Shown here piece by piece: positions 1 to 8,935 of a stretch of 64,000 nt of DNA (position 1 is its first letter; every line of letters starts with the position of its first letter). Source of the DNA: Herbiconiux oxytropis (lineage in GTDB: Bacteria > Actinomycetota > Actinomycetes > Actinomycetales > Microbacteriaceae); contig NZ_JANLCK010000005.1 in the NCBI RefSeq assembly GCF_024979315.1, positions 124,001-188,000 of the forward strand, in the 5' to 3' direction. The translations under genes were made by a program, and so were the position numbers. Below the pieces are notes generated by a model. It was not told the DNA's origin. It saw only the letters and a list, made by a program, of their open reading frames with translations, and searched no databases.

Positions 1-741
1 GGAGTAGCGGGTGTCGGTGACCGTGAACGCGCCGAGCGTGCCCGTGGAGGTCGACTTGCCGTCGACCATCGCGGCGTTGCCGATCGTGGCCGAGGTCGAC
101 GCCGGGTTGCTGAGGGTCAGCACCTGGGGTCCGCCGTCGACGACGTCGGCGTTCAGCTCGACGTCGAACTCGCCGCCCTCGACCGGGGGCACCACGACGT
201 CGGACGGGGTCGCGAACGTCCAGGTCCCGCCGTTGTCGACGTTGATGAACGTGAAGTAGGCGCCGCCGTCGGAGACGGTGAGGCCGTTGTTCTTCATGAA
301 CGCGAAGCCGAGGCTGAAGTCGCCGCCGGCCTTGACGGTGCTGAGGTTGCCCGAGGTCTGGTTGCCGAGCGAGAGCACCGGGAGGTACATGTTCGCGTTG
401 TCGTCGAGGTAGGTGTCCGTCCACGCGACCCACTTGCTCGGGTCGTTCTCCTGGCCGCGCGGCGCGACGAAGGTCTTCGCCATCGTCGTGTCGGCGGAGC
501 CGGGGAAGGTGGCGTTGAGGTCCACCGTGTCGGGTCGGGCGATGACCGGATCCTCGAAGCCGAGCTGCGTGGCCTTGGGGATGATGGAGCCGTCGGCGCC
601 GCTGGCGGCGTAGAGCGCGCCCTTGGAGCCCACGGTGGCCACGGGCTCGGTGGCGGCCAGAGCGGCCGTCGCGGAGCCCGCGACGAGCGCGGCGGCGAGG
701 ATGCCGACCGCGGCGACGCGGATGCTGGTTGTGCGGATCAT
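1..741 (-). CDS. Secreted protein of unknown function, C-terminus outside window
   Basis: The reading frame opens with ATG at 741 and runs off the window edge, so only the first 247 codons are visible. Residues 1-29 form a signal peptide: Arg near the start, an Ala/Val/Leu-rich core and an AxA-type cleavage region before ATEPVATVG. The mature part is Gly/Asp/Thr-rich, low in charge and without cysteine motifs I recognise, which suggests a beta-rich extracellular domain. A GAAAGG ribosome site lies about 12 nt before the ATG. It is the last visible gene of the minus-strand pst-type operon, 31 bp after the PstS-like gene, so a role at the envelope near the phosphate-binding proteins is a guess from position only. 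I do not recognise the family. Confidence 0.7.
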   Translation of the reverse strand, partial: MIRTTSIRVAAVGILAAALVAGSATAALAATEPVATVGSKGALYAASGADGSIIPKATQLGFEDPVIARPDTVDLNATFPGSADTTMAKTFVAPRGQENDPSKWVAWTDTYLDDNANMYLPVLSLGNQTSGNLSTVKAGGDFSLGFAFMKNNGLTVSDGGAYFTFINVDNGGTWTFATPSDVVVPPVEGGEFDVELNADVVDGGPQVLTLSNPASTSATIGNAAMVDGKSTSTGTLGAFTVTDTRYS

Positions 742-772
742 GATGATCGAGTGCCTTTCAGGGGGTCGCGGA

Positions 773-1849
773 TCAGAGGGTCGCGTAGGCGCGGATGATG
801 TCGGTCGAGGACGGCTCGAGGAAGCCGAACTTGCGCTTCACCGCTCCGGAGGTGGAACCGAAGGTGCCCATGTTGGTGAGCCCGGTCGTGGTGGCCGGGT
901 CGAGCAGACGGGTGAGGTTCGCGTCGAAGTTCGCGCTGTTCGCGTCGATCCGCGCGTACTCCACCACCAGGAAGGTGTTGCGACCGAACTTGGCGTCGGC
1001 GTAGAACGCGGCGTTCGGGGTGGTGACGGTGCCGGAGACCGACACGGGAGCCACGCCGGTGGGAGCGCCGAGCTTGACGTTCGTGCCGGCGATCGTGTTG
1101 CTCGGGGTTGCGCCGTTGGCCTGAGCGGTCCAGCTGGCCACCGAGAACGGGATGATCTCGTCGGCCTGGAGGATGGATGCGTCGTTCTCGGGGCGGGTGT
1201 TGTTCGTGTCACCGACGGTCGAGCCGACGGCGGTCACGTTGATGGCACCGAGGAAGAAGCTGCGCGTGCCTGACCCGTTCTGAGGCAGGCGCGGCTTGAC
1301 GGTGGTCGTCCCGATGACGACCGGGGTGTTCGACTCGTAGATCTGCTTGAGCTGAGCCGAGGTGAGGTTGGCGAGGTCGTTGTTCGTGCCGTTGTAGGCG
1401 TACGAGACCGCGTCACGGGCGTAGGGGACGTAGGCGAGCTTGCCCTCGCTCGAGGCGTTGCTGCCGGGCGAGCTCGACGAGCGCGCGATGTCGACCTGGC
1501 CGGTGATGACCTTGCCGTTGTAGACGTTGCCCGAGATCGACGCGCGCAGAGCGGTCACGCCCGCGCCCGAACCGGCGGGGCGCACGAAGTACGGTCCACC
1601 GCTCTTGGTCTGGATCAGACCGGAACCGAAGGCGTCGTACGAGCCGAGGTTCGTGCCGCCGGAGGTGACGCGCACCGGCGAGCCGGAGATGCGGGTTCCG
1701 TTGATCAGGGCGTTCGTGGAGTCCTGAAGCGTGTCGGACCCGACGAGCACGTATCCGTTGGAGACGGGCTCGGCGTTCGCCGGCATGGCGAGGCCCAGTC
1801 CGGCGAGGGCCACGCCGACGGCCGCGCCCAGCGCGACCATTTTCTTCAT
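773..1849 (-). CDS. Secreted PstS-like periplasmic-binding-fold protein
   Basis: A 358-aa protein with a signal peptide (MKKMVALGAAVGVALAGLGL, cleavage near PANAEP). The mature start contains VGSDTLQDSTNALING and the body has segments of the PstS/PBP-like fold such as DIARSSSSPG and a short Gly-Ser-Gly-Thr-Arg loop, as in phosphate-binding proteins. An in-frame start lies 14 codons further upstream, but the ATG at 1849 gives the clean signal peptide and a GAAG ribosome site. There is no C-terminal membrane anchor, unlike the two binding proteins upstream, so this one is probably freely secreted. It lies 118 bp after the 882-aa gene on the same strand. It could bind phosphate or a phosphorylated ligand; the ligand is not shown by the sequence. 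Confidence 0.75.
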   Translation of the reverse strand: MKKMVALGAAVGVALAGLGLAMPANAEPVSNGYVLVGSDTLQDSTNALINGTRISGSPVRVTSGGTNLGSYDAFGSGLIQTKSGGPYFVRPAGSGAGVTALRASISGNVYNGKVITGQVDIARSSSSPGSNASSEGKLAYVPYARDAVSYAYNGTNNDLANLTSAQLKQIYESNTPVVIGTTTVKPRLPQNGSGTRSFFLGAINVTAVGSTVGDTNNTRPENDASILQADEIIPFSVASWTAQANGATPSNTIAGTNVKLGAPTGVAPVSVSGTVTTPNAAFYADAKFGRNTFLVVEYARIDANSANFDANLTRLLDPATTTGLTNMGTFGSTSGAVKRKFGFLEPSSTDIIRAYATL

Positions 1850-1967
1850 CTTCACTTCGAGTTTTTCCTTTCGGGAAGGGTGACCGAGCATCCGCGGTGC
1901 GGCTGCGTCGACTTGGCGTCAGGACGACGGACTTCGTCGGCAGGACGGACTCCAAGAACAGGGGGCA

Positions 1968-4616
1968 TCAGATTCGTCTCCTGATGCGGGAGATGACCGG
2001 CACGGCGAGTGCGGCCAGGAGCCCGGCGAGGATCGCCAGCGGCACGGCGCCCGAGATGCCGCCGAGCTCCTGGTCGACGGGCGTGGTCTTGCCGAGCAGT
2101 GAACCCGCCGCCGCTCCGCTGGCGGAGGGGCCGGTCGGCGCGGCGGGTGCGGGTGCCGGCGCCGGCTGCACGGCAGCGGGGGCCGGAGCCGTGACGGGGG
2201 TGGTCGGCTTCGCCGGGGTGGGAGTGGGGGTGGGCGTGGACGCCTTCTGCGGTCCGGACTGGATGAGGGCTGCGGCCTCGAGAGCCTGGGCACGCCACCC
2301 CTCCGGGATCGGCGCGTAGCCCTCGGGGAGCATCCCGAACCCGGTGCCCGGCTCCTGGCCCGAGGTCACGGCGTAGTCGATGAAGGCGGCGTAGTCGGCC
2401 CGGAGCTCGGCATCCTTCATCGCCGGGTTGGCGGCGGCGTAGACGGGGACGGCCAGCGGATACGCCCCGGATGCACCGCGAGCGGCATCGGAGGCGGGGT
2501 CGAAGCGGTAGACCTGCGGCTGGGCCGGATCGGCGGTCATGGCCGCCGCCGCGGCGATGAGGGACTCGGTGGTGGGGGCCACGAACTCGCCCGCGGGGTT
2601 CCGGAGCTCCGCAGAGAACACCTGGTACTTGGCGGCCGACGAGGTGTCGGTGAGGCCGATCACCCGCTGGAAGCCCGCGAGGCTGCGACTCGCCTTGGTG
2701 TACTTCGGCGGCATCGCCACGGGGTCCCAGGGACCGAGGATCTGACCGTCACCGCGGAGCACGAGGTTCGCGCTGGTCGCGAGATCGTTGGTGTAGGGGC
2801 GCCAGGTGACGCTGTTGATGGCGGCCGGACCGGACTCGTCGGCGGGCTGCTCCGTCGGATCCGCCTTCGGGAAGTCGTCCCGGGGGAACGTCAGCGGGAG
2901 CCCGGTGCCCCCGTTCGCCGCATACACGGCCGCATCGGACGAGGCCCACGGATTGACCTTCATCCCGAACTCATCGGCCTCTCCGGCCAGGAACGCGGCC
3001 GCTGCCGCATCCGACGTGACGTAGGTCCAGAGCGCGCGGGCGGTGTCGCTCCGGCCCTGGGGCACGATAATGTCGGCGACCGAGGGCGCCGTGATCGACT
3101 GGTCGGCCCATTCCGGGTCGTTGATCTCGAGGAACTCCGGATCGAACGTGATGTTGCGGGCATTGGGGCCGGGATCCTCGGGGCTGAGGTAGCCCAGGTG
3201 GGACTTGTCGGCGCCCGTCGGCATCGAGTCGAGGTAGGAGTTCGTGAGCAGCTTCGCCACGAGGCGCGGCGTGAGCTTCAGCGTCTGGAACGGAAGTCGC
3301 TCGCGGCCCTTCACCTCGTCCGAGACCTCCCGGAGCGCGGTGACCTCCCGGTCGATCGAGAAGGCGACCGAGATGCCGGTGAGGGCGATCGGCGCGTAGG
3401 TGAGGCCGTCCACGACATCCGGAGCGCTGAGGGCTCGCGAGGTCAGGGCCAGCGGAGTCGTTCCGGTGCCGTTCGCCGCGAGCACGGCATCCGACTCCGG
3501 TCCGGTGATGGAGGTGTATGCGGCACCGTTCTCGGCGCCGCAGAGGCTCGGCTGCCACGAGGCGATTGCCTCCGACACGAGCTCGCTGCCCGAGAGCTGG
3601 CGCTCGGCCGCGCCGATGGTGCAGCGCACGCCGATGGGCAGGAAGTCGAGCTTGACCGCGATCCGGTGCTTCCACGAGTCCCAGAACAGCCCGGAGCGCG
3701 CGATGTCGTTCGCACCGGCGTCGGCGGTGCCGCGGGGCACCACGACGAGCCAGCAGGACGAGCCGACGAAGCGGCCGCCTGCCACGGGTTCGGGGGTGCC
3801 GCAGCCGAGGCCGGGAGACTGCGCGGCGGTCTGCAGCTCGAACTTCACCGAGCCGGTGCCGTCGGCGCCCGATCCGGCCCAGCTCACCTCGTTGCTGGTC
3901 AGCCTGCTGAAGTACTGGTTGCTGTTGAGGTTGATCTTCTCGGCGTCGGGCTTGCCGCGATCGGCGAGCACGTTCGTGCCGTTGTCGTCGACCACCTTGA
4001 CGACCGATCCGCCGTCGGCGCCGTGGAACGGGATGCCGACGTAGGTGGGGTTGCTGAAGCCCGATCCGGTGACCGTGTGCGGCAGATCCTCATCGGCCGG
4101 CACGGTCGAGCCGATCAGCGAGTCCCTGGTCGCGCCCGGCGTGTTCATGCCGCCGTACTGGCACTTGGTGCGGTCGGGTCCTGTGTCGTCGTCGGCACCC
4201 CAGCACTGCATGATCTGCAGGAAGTTGGAGCCGCCGGTGGAGGCGTTGGGCGCGATCGACTGGAGGCCGCCGGTCCAGCTGACCTGGATGCCCTGGGCGG
4301 CGAGATCCCTGGTCTGCGAGACCGTGACCGCGAGCTTCGGGAAGGGCGCCGTGCCGAGGTCGGTGTCCTGCTGGTTCGCCGAGACGGTCACGGCGCTGTC
4401 GCTGACGGCCGCGGCCGGTGCCGATGTGCTGCCGAATCCGGCGACCGACAGGAGCGTCGCGGTGAGGACGCCGACACCCGTGCCTGCGACGATGGAGAGA
4501 AGGAGGGACCGGCGACGGGCGTGCCGGCGAGCGGCCCTGCGAGGCGAGAGCACAGCCGTCGCGGGCAGCGCACGAGGTGCACGCAGCGCAGGCATCGCCC
4601 GGGAGCGGGTGGCCAT
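1968..4616 (-). CDS. Large membrane-anchored PstS-like binding protein (882 aa)
   Basis: The ATG at 4616 overlaps the stop of the preceding pstS-type gene by one base (TGATG) and has GGAGG 8 nt upstream, so this start is preferred over longer readings. Residues ~36-60 are an uncleaved signal or membrane segment after an Arg-rich N-terminus. A long extracytoplasmic region follows; its second half has PstS-like features (LALTSRALSAPD, YAPIALTGISVAFSID, AVPVYAAANPA). Near the C-terminus come a Thr-Pro/Ala-Pro stretch and one membrane helix (AVPLAILAGLLAALAVPVIS) ending in RIRRRI. PstS proteins are usually 320-380 aa, so this is over twice the normal length. The likely role is a cell-surface ligand-binding subunit with an extra N-terminal module I cannot assign. 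It is translationally coupled to the smaller anchored PstS. Confidence 0.75.
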   Translation of the reverse strand: MATRSRAMPALRAPRALPATAVLSPRRAARRHARRRSLLLSIVAGTGVGVLTATLLSVAGFGSTSAPAAAVSDSAVTVSANQQDTDLGTAPFPKLAVTVSQTRDLAAQGIQVSWTGGLQSIAPNASTGGSNFLQIMQCWGADDDTGPDRTKCQYGGMNTPGATRDSLIGSTVPADEDLPHTVTGSGFSNPTYVGIPFHGADGGSVVKVVDDNGTNVLADRGKPDAEKINLNSNQYFSRLTSNEVSWAGSGADGTGSVKFELQTAAQSPGLGCGTPEPVAGGRFVGSSCWLVVVPRGTADAGANDIARSGLFWDSWKHRIAVKLDFLPIGVRCTIGAAERQLSGSELVSEAIASWQPSLCGAENGAAYTSITGPESDAVLAANGTGTTPLALTSRALSAPDVVDGLTYAPIALTGISVAFSIDREVTALREVSDEVKGRERLPFQTLKLTPRLVAKLLTNSYLDSMPTGADKSHLGYLSPEDPGPNARNITFDPEFLEINDPEWADQSITAPSVADIIVPQGRSDTARALWTYVTSDAAAAAFLAGEADEFGMKVNPWASSDAAVYAANGGTGLPLTFPRDDFPKADPTEQPADESGPAAINSVTWRPYTNDLATSANLVLRGDGQILGPWDPVAMPPKYTKASRSLAGFQRVIGLTDTSSAAKYQVFSAELRNPAGEFVAPTTESLIAAAAAMTADPAQPQVYRFDPASDAARGASGAYPLAVPVYAAANPAMKDAELRADYAAFIDYAVTSGQEPGTGFGMLPEGYAPIPEGWRAQALEAAALIQSGPQKASTPTPTPTPAKPTTPVTAPAPAAVQPAPAPAPAAPTGPSASGAAAGSLLGKTTPVDQELGGISGAVPLAILAGLLAALAVPVISRIRRRI

Positions 4617-6247
4617 CAGGCGTCGCCTCCGGCCCGCTTGAGTCGGCGCGAGACGAGCGGAGGCACGACCACGGCGCCCACGAGCAGCACTCCGGCGGCG
4701 ACCATGAGCCACTGCTGCGGGCCCATGCCCTGATCGGGCAGGGTGAACGGGCTCGACACGGCCGCTCCCGCCACTGCGCTGCCGCCGCTGATCAGGCCGC
4801 CGTTCTCGTCGTAGACCGGGGCCGAGCCCGCCGGCCCCGCCGCCGCCCCGACCGCCGCTCCCGGCGTCGTCGCCGCTGCCGCTCCCCCCGGTGCATCCGA
4901 AGCCGTGCCGCCGTTGCCGGTGCCCGAGGTATCGGTGGGTGTCTCGGCCGCGCCACCGGTTCCCGTGACGCACTGGTCGGGGCCCTGGCGGTCGCACTCG
5001 GCCGGTGCCGGAGCGGTGTTGGCGAGCGCGTTGCTGTTGGGGCTGTCGCCCGGGCTGAAGGTGGGGTTGTTGCAGGCATTGACGTCGACACCCGTGGAAC
5101 CGGCTCCGGGGATCCTCTTGATCTGCTCCGAGCCCGCCAGCACGAGGTTCATCGGCAGCGGCGAGTAGCCGAGGGTGTCGGCCTGCTGCTGGCCCTCGCA
5201 GAGCATGTACCGGGCGAAGGCGCCGAGCGTGGAGCCCTTCGCGTCGGTGAAGTTGGGCGTGGTGGCCGTTGGCACGATCATGTACGAGTAGCTCGAGAGC
5301 GGGTAGGAGCGGTTGTCGCCGTTGTTGTAGACGTTGTCGAGGATCTGGGTGAGGTACTCGGCCGACGACGGATCCTCGTTGATCTGCGCCTGCAGGAGCG
5401 CCACCGCGACGCTCGTGGCCTTGGGCTCCACGTAGTAGCCCGCGTTGTTCAGCACCTTCGCCACGGGGAAACCGGCGTTCTTGGCGTAGGAGTACTCCAC
5501 GTAGGTGATGGCGCCCTCGCCGTAGCCCTGCGAGACGTAGCCGGCCACACCGAGGGAGCCGTTCTGCGCCTTCATCGCGCCGCTCGCCGGATACTGCGAG
5601 GTGAGCGCTCCGGAGGGGAAGTAGGCGCTCCAGAGCGCCTGGTGCTGCTTCGACATCCAGAGCGTGAACTGGGCCGTGGAGCCGGAGCCGTCGGAGCGCA
5701 CGACCGGCACGATGCCCTTGTCCGGCATGGCGAGGCCGGGGTTGTCGGCCCTGATGACGGGGTCGTTCCAGTTGGTGATCGCACCCGTGAAGATCTTCGT
5801 GATCGTCTCACCGCTCAGCCGGAGGTTGGTCACGCGCTTGCCGTTGATCTGCAGGTTGTACATGAACGCCGTTCCACCGGCCACGATCGGCATGTAGGCG
5901 TAGGGGCTCTGCGGCGCCTCCGGGATCGAGCCGTCCTCGGGCGCCGACTGGAACGGGATCTCGCTGACCGCGAAGTCGACCGTCTGGGCGATGAAGTCAC
6001 GGCGACCGGCGGAGGATCCCACTCCCGAGTAGTTCACGGTCATGCCGTAGTTGGCCGCCACGTTCTTGCGCCACTGGTCGAGGGCGTTCTGCGACCAGGT
6101 CGAGCCGGTGCCTGTGATGGGCACGTAGGTCTCGGCGTGCGCGGGGGCGACGGGGCCGGTGACGGCGGCCGCGAGGCACAGCAGCGCGAAGGCGGCCGTC
6201 GCCGCGGCGGCGCGGAGGGCTCGGAGGGCAGGGGGTACTCGGGTCAT
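4616..6247 (-). CDS. pstS: Phosphate-binding protein PstS, membrane anchored
   Basis: A 543-aa protein with a signal peptide (residues 1-38, ending APAHAE). A PstS domain follows at about 42-400: TGTGSTWSQNALDQW, YSGVGSSAGRRDFI, DFAVSEIPFQ and SDGSGSTAQFTLWM, which are the phosphate-contacting loops of the family. Then come an Ala/Gly/Pro-rich spacer and a C-terminal helix (QWLMVAAGVLLVGAVVVPPL) with a basic tail. In Gram-positive bacteria PstS is normally a lipoprotein; here there is no lipobox and a C-terminal membrane helix replaces the lipid anchor. The gene follows pstA by 31 bp and overlaps the next binding-protein gene. It should deliver phosphate to PstC/PstA. Confidence 0.85.
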   Translation of the reverse strand: MTRVPPALRALRAAAATAAFALLCLAAAVTGPVAPAHAETYVPITGTGSTWSQNALDQWRKNVAANYGMTVNYSGVGSSAGRRDFIAQTVDFAVSEIPFQSAPEDGSIPEAPQSPYAYMPIVAGGTAFMYNLQINGKRVTNLRLSGETITKIFTGAITNWNDPVIRADNPGLAMPDKGIVPVVRSDGSGSTAQFTLWMSKQHQALWSAYFPSGALTSQYPASGAMKAQNGSLGVAGYVSQGYGEGAITYVEYSYAKNAGFPVAKVLNNAGYYVEPKATSVAVALLQAQINEDPSSAEYLTQILDNVYNNGDNRSYPLSSYSYMIVPTATTPNFTDAKGSTLGAFARYMLCEGQQQADTLGYSPLPMNLVLAGSEQIKRIPGAGSTGVDVNACNNPTFSPGDSPNSNALANTAPAPAECDRQGPDQCVTGTGGAAETPTDTSGTGNGGTASDAPGGAAAATTPGAAVGAAAGPAGSAPVYDENGGLISGGSAVAGAAVSSPFTLPDQGMGPQQWLMVAAGVLLVGAVVVPPLVSRRLKRAGGDA

Positions 6248-6278
6248 GTCTCGGGTTCCGGATCGGTCGTGCGGCGGG

Positions 6279-7664
6279 TCAGGAGGGGTCGGCGGTGGGG
6301 GGCGCCGTGGGCGGGGCGGAGGGGGCTGCGGGTGGGGCGGATGCGGCGGGTGGGGCGGATGCGGTGGATGCGGTGGCGGGCTCGGTCTGCACGGTCGGCA
6401 GCACGCGCGGCGGGTACTCGCCGCGGGCGATGCGGTCGTCGAGCATCGTGATGCGCTGCAGGTCGCGGATCGAGTCGACCTTCGCCGCGCGGCGCTGGCG
6501 GTCGGAGAGCTGGCCGGGGCCCTTTCCGCCGATCATGCGGGCGATGATGAAGAGGCCGAGCACGAGCAGGATGAGCACGGCCGCCGTGCCGAAACCGCGC
6601 GCGATCATGGTGGGCTCGGGCGAGCGCACGAAGTCGAACACCTGCAGCGGGAGCGAGATCATCGGCCCCGAGAACGGGTTGACGTTCATCACCGCCGTGA
6701 TGCCCGACGTGAGCAGCACGGGCGAGGTCTCGCCGATGCCGCGGGCAGTGCCGAGGATCACCGCGGTCACGAGGCCGGAGCGCGCCGTCGGCAGCACCAC
6801 GTGCCAGACGGTGCGCCAGCGGCTCGTGCCGAGCGCGTACGACGCCTCGCGCAGGTTGCCGGGCACGAGCCGGAGCACGACATCCGAGGCCCGGATGACG
6901 ATCGGCAGCATCATGACGGTGATCGCCATGGCCGCGGCGAACCCCGAGCGCTGGTGGGTGACGAGCTGGATGATGGCGGCGTAGACGAAGAGCCCCGCGA
7001 CGATCGAGGGCAGGGCGGTCATGGCATCCGCGATCGTGCGCACGAAGCGCGCGAACCGCCCGCCGATCTCGTTGAGGAAGACCGCCGTGGTGATGCCGAG
7101 CGGCACCGTGATGGCCAGCGCGATGGAGATCTGGATGAGCGTGCCGACGATGGCGTGCAGGATGCCGCCCGAGGAGAGCGGGTCGAGCGGGCCCGTGAGC
7201 TCCATGGTCTCGGTGAAGAAGTTGAGGAAGGGCAGCGCCTCGGAGCCGCGCGCGATCGTGTAGACCACGATGAACACCAGGGCGCCGAACAGGAGCACGC
7301 CGGCGCTGACCATGAGCACGGTGGCGACGCGATCCTTGACCTCCTGCCAGTCCGAGCGGAGCGACACGAGCAGCACGTACAGGCCGACGAACGCGAGGAA
7401 GGCCACCACGAACCAGCCGACGATGCCCGAGAGCGGGCCGATCCAGCCGAACAGCAGGGTCGCGAGGGCGAGACCGCCGGCGAGGGCGCCGACCACGTTG
7501 AAGCGCTCGTCGAGGGTCGCCGTGCGGAGCGTGCGGCGGGGGCCGATCTCGACGCCCTCGGGCGAGGGGATGCGGGTGGGGGGCTCGAAGTCGACCGCGT
7601 CGAGGAAGTCGGTGTGGGCATCCGCTTCGGGCGCATCGGGGCGGGTGGGGAAGGTCGTCGACAT
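6279..7664 (-). CDS. pstA: Phosphate ABC transporter permease PstA
   Basis: A 461-aa inner-membrane permease of the PstA type. An unusually long hydrophilic N-terminal region (~60 residues) leads to about three membrane helices, an extracytoplasmic loop, and the core MetI-like domain with FLNEIGGRFARFVRTIADAMTALPSIVAG and an EAA-type loop around ASYALGTSRWRTVWHVVLP, where an ATPase would dock. The C-terminus carries a ~60-residue Ala/Pro tail after the last helix. It starts 3 bp after the pstC stop, so the two permease genes are one unit. The partner ATPase PstB is not encoded in this window. Confidence 0.9.
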   Translation of the reverse strand: MSTTFPTRPDAPEADAHTDFLDAVDFEPPTRIPSPEGVEIGPRRTLRTATLDERFNVVGALAGGLALATLLFGWIGPLSGIVGWFVVAFLAFVGLYVLLVSLRSDWQEVKDRVATVLMVSAGVLLFGALVFIVVYTIARGSEALPFLNFFTETMELTGPLDPLSSGGILHAIVGTLIQISIALAITVPLGITTAVFLNEIGGRFARFVRTIADAMTALPSIVAGLFVYAAIIQLVTHQRSGFAAAMAITVMMLPIVIRASDVVLRLVPGNLREASYALGTSRWRTVWHVVLPTARSGLVTAVILGTARGIGETSPVLLTSGITAVMNVNPFSGPMISLPLQVFDFVRSPEPTMIARGFGTAAVLILLVLGLFIIARMIGGKGPGQLSDRQRRAAKVDSIRDLQRITMLDDRIARGEYPPRVLPTVQTEPATASTASAPPAASAPPAAPSAPPTAPPTADPS

Positions 7665-7667
7665 GGA

Positions 7668-8825
7668 TCAGAGGCTCTCTGCGCCCGAGCGCGACCGGGC
7701 GACGATCGACGACGCCGTGAAGTTCACCACGAGGGTGATCAGGAACAGCACGAGGCCGGCGGCCATGAGTGCCGACAGGCCGAACTCGCTCGCCTCGCCG
7801 TAGCGGAGCGCGATGAGGGCCGAGACGGAGTTGGTGCCGGTCTTCAGCACCTCCCAGTTGATGACGAAGATCGGCGAGATGATCATGTAGACCGCGATGG
7901 TCTCGCCGAGCGCCCGCCCGAGGCCGAGCATCGTGCCGCCGATGATGCCGCCGCGGCCGAAGGGCAGCACGACTGTGGCGATCATGCCCCAGCGGGTCGC
8001 GCCGAGGGCGAAGGCGCCCTCGCGCTCGCCCACCGGCGCCTGCGAGAAGGCCTCTCGCATGACCGAGGCCTGCGTGGGCACCACCATGAGGCCCACCACG
8101 ATGCCCGCGATGAAGGCCGACGAGGTGAAGGCGCTCGCCTCGGTGAGGGTGGCGCCGTCCTCCCCCGTGACCGCGAAGACGGGGATCCAGGCGAAGTAGT
8201 GCGAGATCCACTCGGCGACCGGGATGATGTTCGCTTGCAGGAAGAACACGCCCCAGAGGCCGAACACGATGCTCGGCACGGCGGCCATCAGGTCGACCAG
8301 GGACACCAGGAACGAGCGGAGTCCTCCGCGCACGACCTCGGAGAGGAGGAGGGCTGTGCCGAGGGCGAGCGGGAAGCCCACGATGAGCGCGATGACGGCG
8401 ATCGTGACCGTGCCGAAGAGCACCGCGGCGATGCCGAACTGCTGCGTCTCGGGCGACCACTCCTCGGTGAACAGGAAGCCGATGCCGGCGACCTCGAGGG
8501 CGGAGCCTGCGCGGATCGAGAGGAACAGACCCACCGCGAGCATGATGCCGACCGTCGTCGCACCCGCCGTGAAGGCGATCGTGCGGAAGACGGTGTCGGA
8601 GGTCGAACGGCGCGACGCGAGCGATCGCCGCACGGGCGATCCGCTGCCCCCGTCGCCAGGCGTCCCGCCGTTCGACCCCCCGGCGCCACCCGCACCAGGG
8701 ACGCCGTCACCCCCGCCGTTGCTCGCGTCAGTGACGCCCGCAGCATCGACGGCGGTGAGGATGTCTGTCCGCTCGTTCTCGAGGAAGACGTCGTCGATCG
8801 TCTGGAAGACGTCATCCTGCTTCAC
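7668..8825 (-). CDS. pstC: Phosphate ABC transporter permease PstC
   Basis: A 385-aa permease. It has an N-terminal cytoplasmic region rich in Gly/Ser, a first helix (FTAGATTVGIMLAVGLFLSI), the PstC signature GIGFLFTEEWSPETQQFG, and a MetI-like domain with MAAVPSIVFGLWG and the EAA loop around GAFALGATRWGMIATVVLPFG. The start is GTG at 8825. A five-codon ATG reading frame just upstream ends in GTGA over this start, so the start is not fully certain. The gene heads the pst operon on the minus strand, 110 bp after the kinase gene, and the gap holds a PHO-box-like unit. Expected role: with PstA, the membrane channel for high-affinity phosphate uptake. Confidence 0.88.
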   Translation of the reverse strand: MKQDDVFQTIDDVFLENERTDILTAVDAAGVTDASNGGGDGVPGAGGAGGSNGGTPGDGGSGSPVRRSLASRRSTSDTVFRTIAFTAGATTVGIMLAVGLFLSIRAGSALEVAGIGFLFTEEWSPETQQFGIAAVLFGTVTIAVIALIVGFPLALGTALLLSEVVRGGLRSFLVSLVDLMAAVPSIVFGLWGVFFLQANIIPVAEWISHYFAWIPVFAVTGEDGATLTEASAFTSSAFIAGIVVGLMVVPTQASVMREAFSQAPVGEREGAFALGATRWGMIATVVLPFGRGGIIGGTMLGLGRALGETIAVYMIISPIFVINWEVLKTGTNSVSALIALRYGEASEFGLSALMAAGLVLFLITLVVNFTASSIVARSRSGAESL

Positions 8826-8857
8826 GATTCACCGGCCATGGCCCTGATCGTGGGCCG

Positions 8858-8868
8858 CGCAGGTGAAC
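8858..8868 (-). promoter_or_regulatory. PHO-box-like direct repeat unit upstream of pstC
   Basis: On the minus strand the 11-mer GTTCACCTGCG matches the actinobacterial PhoP unit GKTCAYYYRSG at every position. It lies 33 bp before the pstC start. I see no clear second unit 11 bp away, which true PHO boxes normally have, so this is a candidate supported mainly by its position before a phosphate operon. Confidence 0.4.
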
Positions 8869-8935
8869 GAGCGACGGCGTCGGTCTGAAGTCAGGATGGA
8901 CGAGATGTGGAGAAAGTACTCAGGTTGCTTTAGGC

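Noticed and set aside
4616-6247. LPXTG sortase anchor at the C-terminus of PstS
   Set aside because: The sequence before the C-terminal helix reads FTLPDQGMG, with Gln in place of Thr and no proper motif; a plain membrane anchor is the simpler reading.
8824-8839. Five-codon frame (MAGES) overlapping the pstC start
   Set aside because: There is only a weak, badly spaced ribosome site and no support beyond the GTGA overlap; chance is more likely.
6159-8888. A 909-codon plus-strand open frame
   Set aside because: It is antisense to pstA and pstC, which have clear permease motifs on the other strand.
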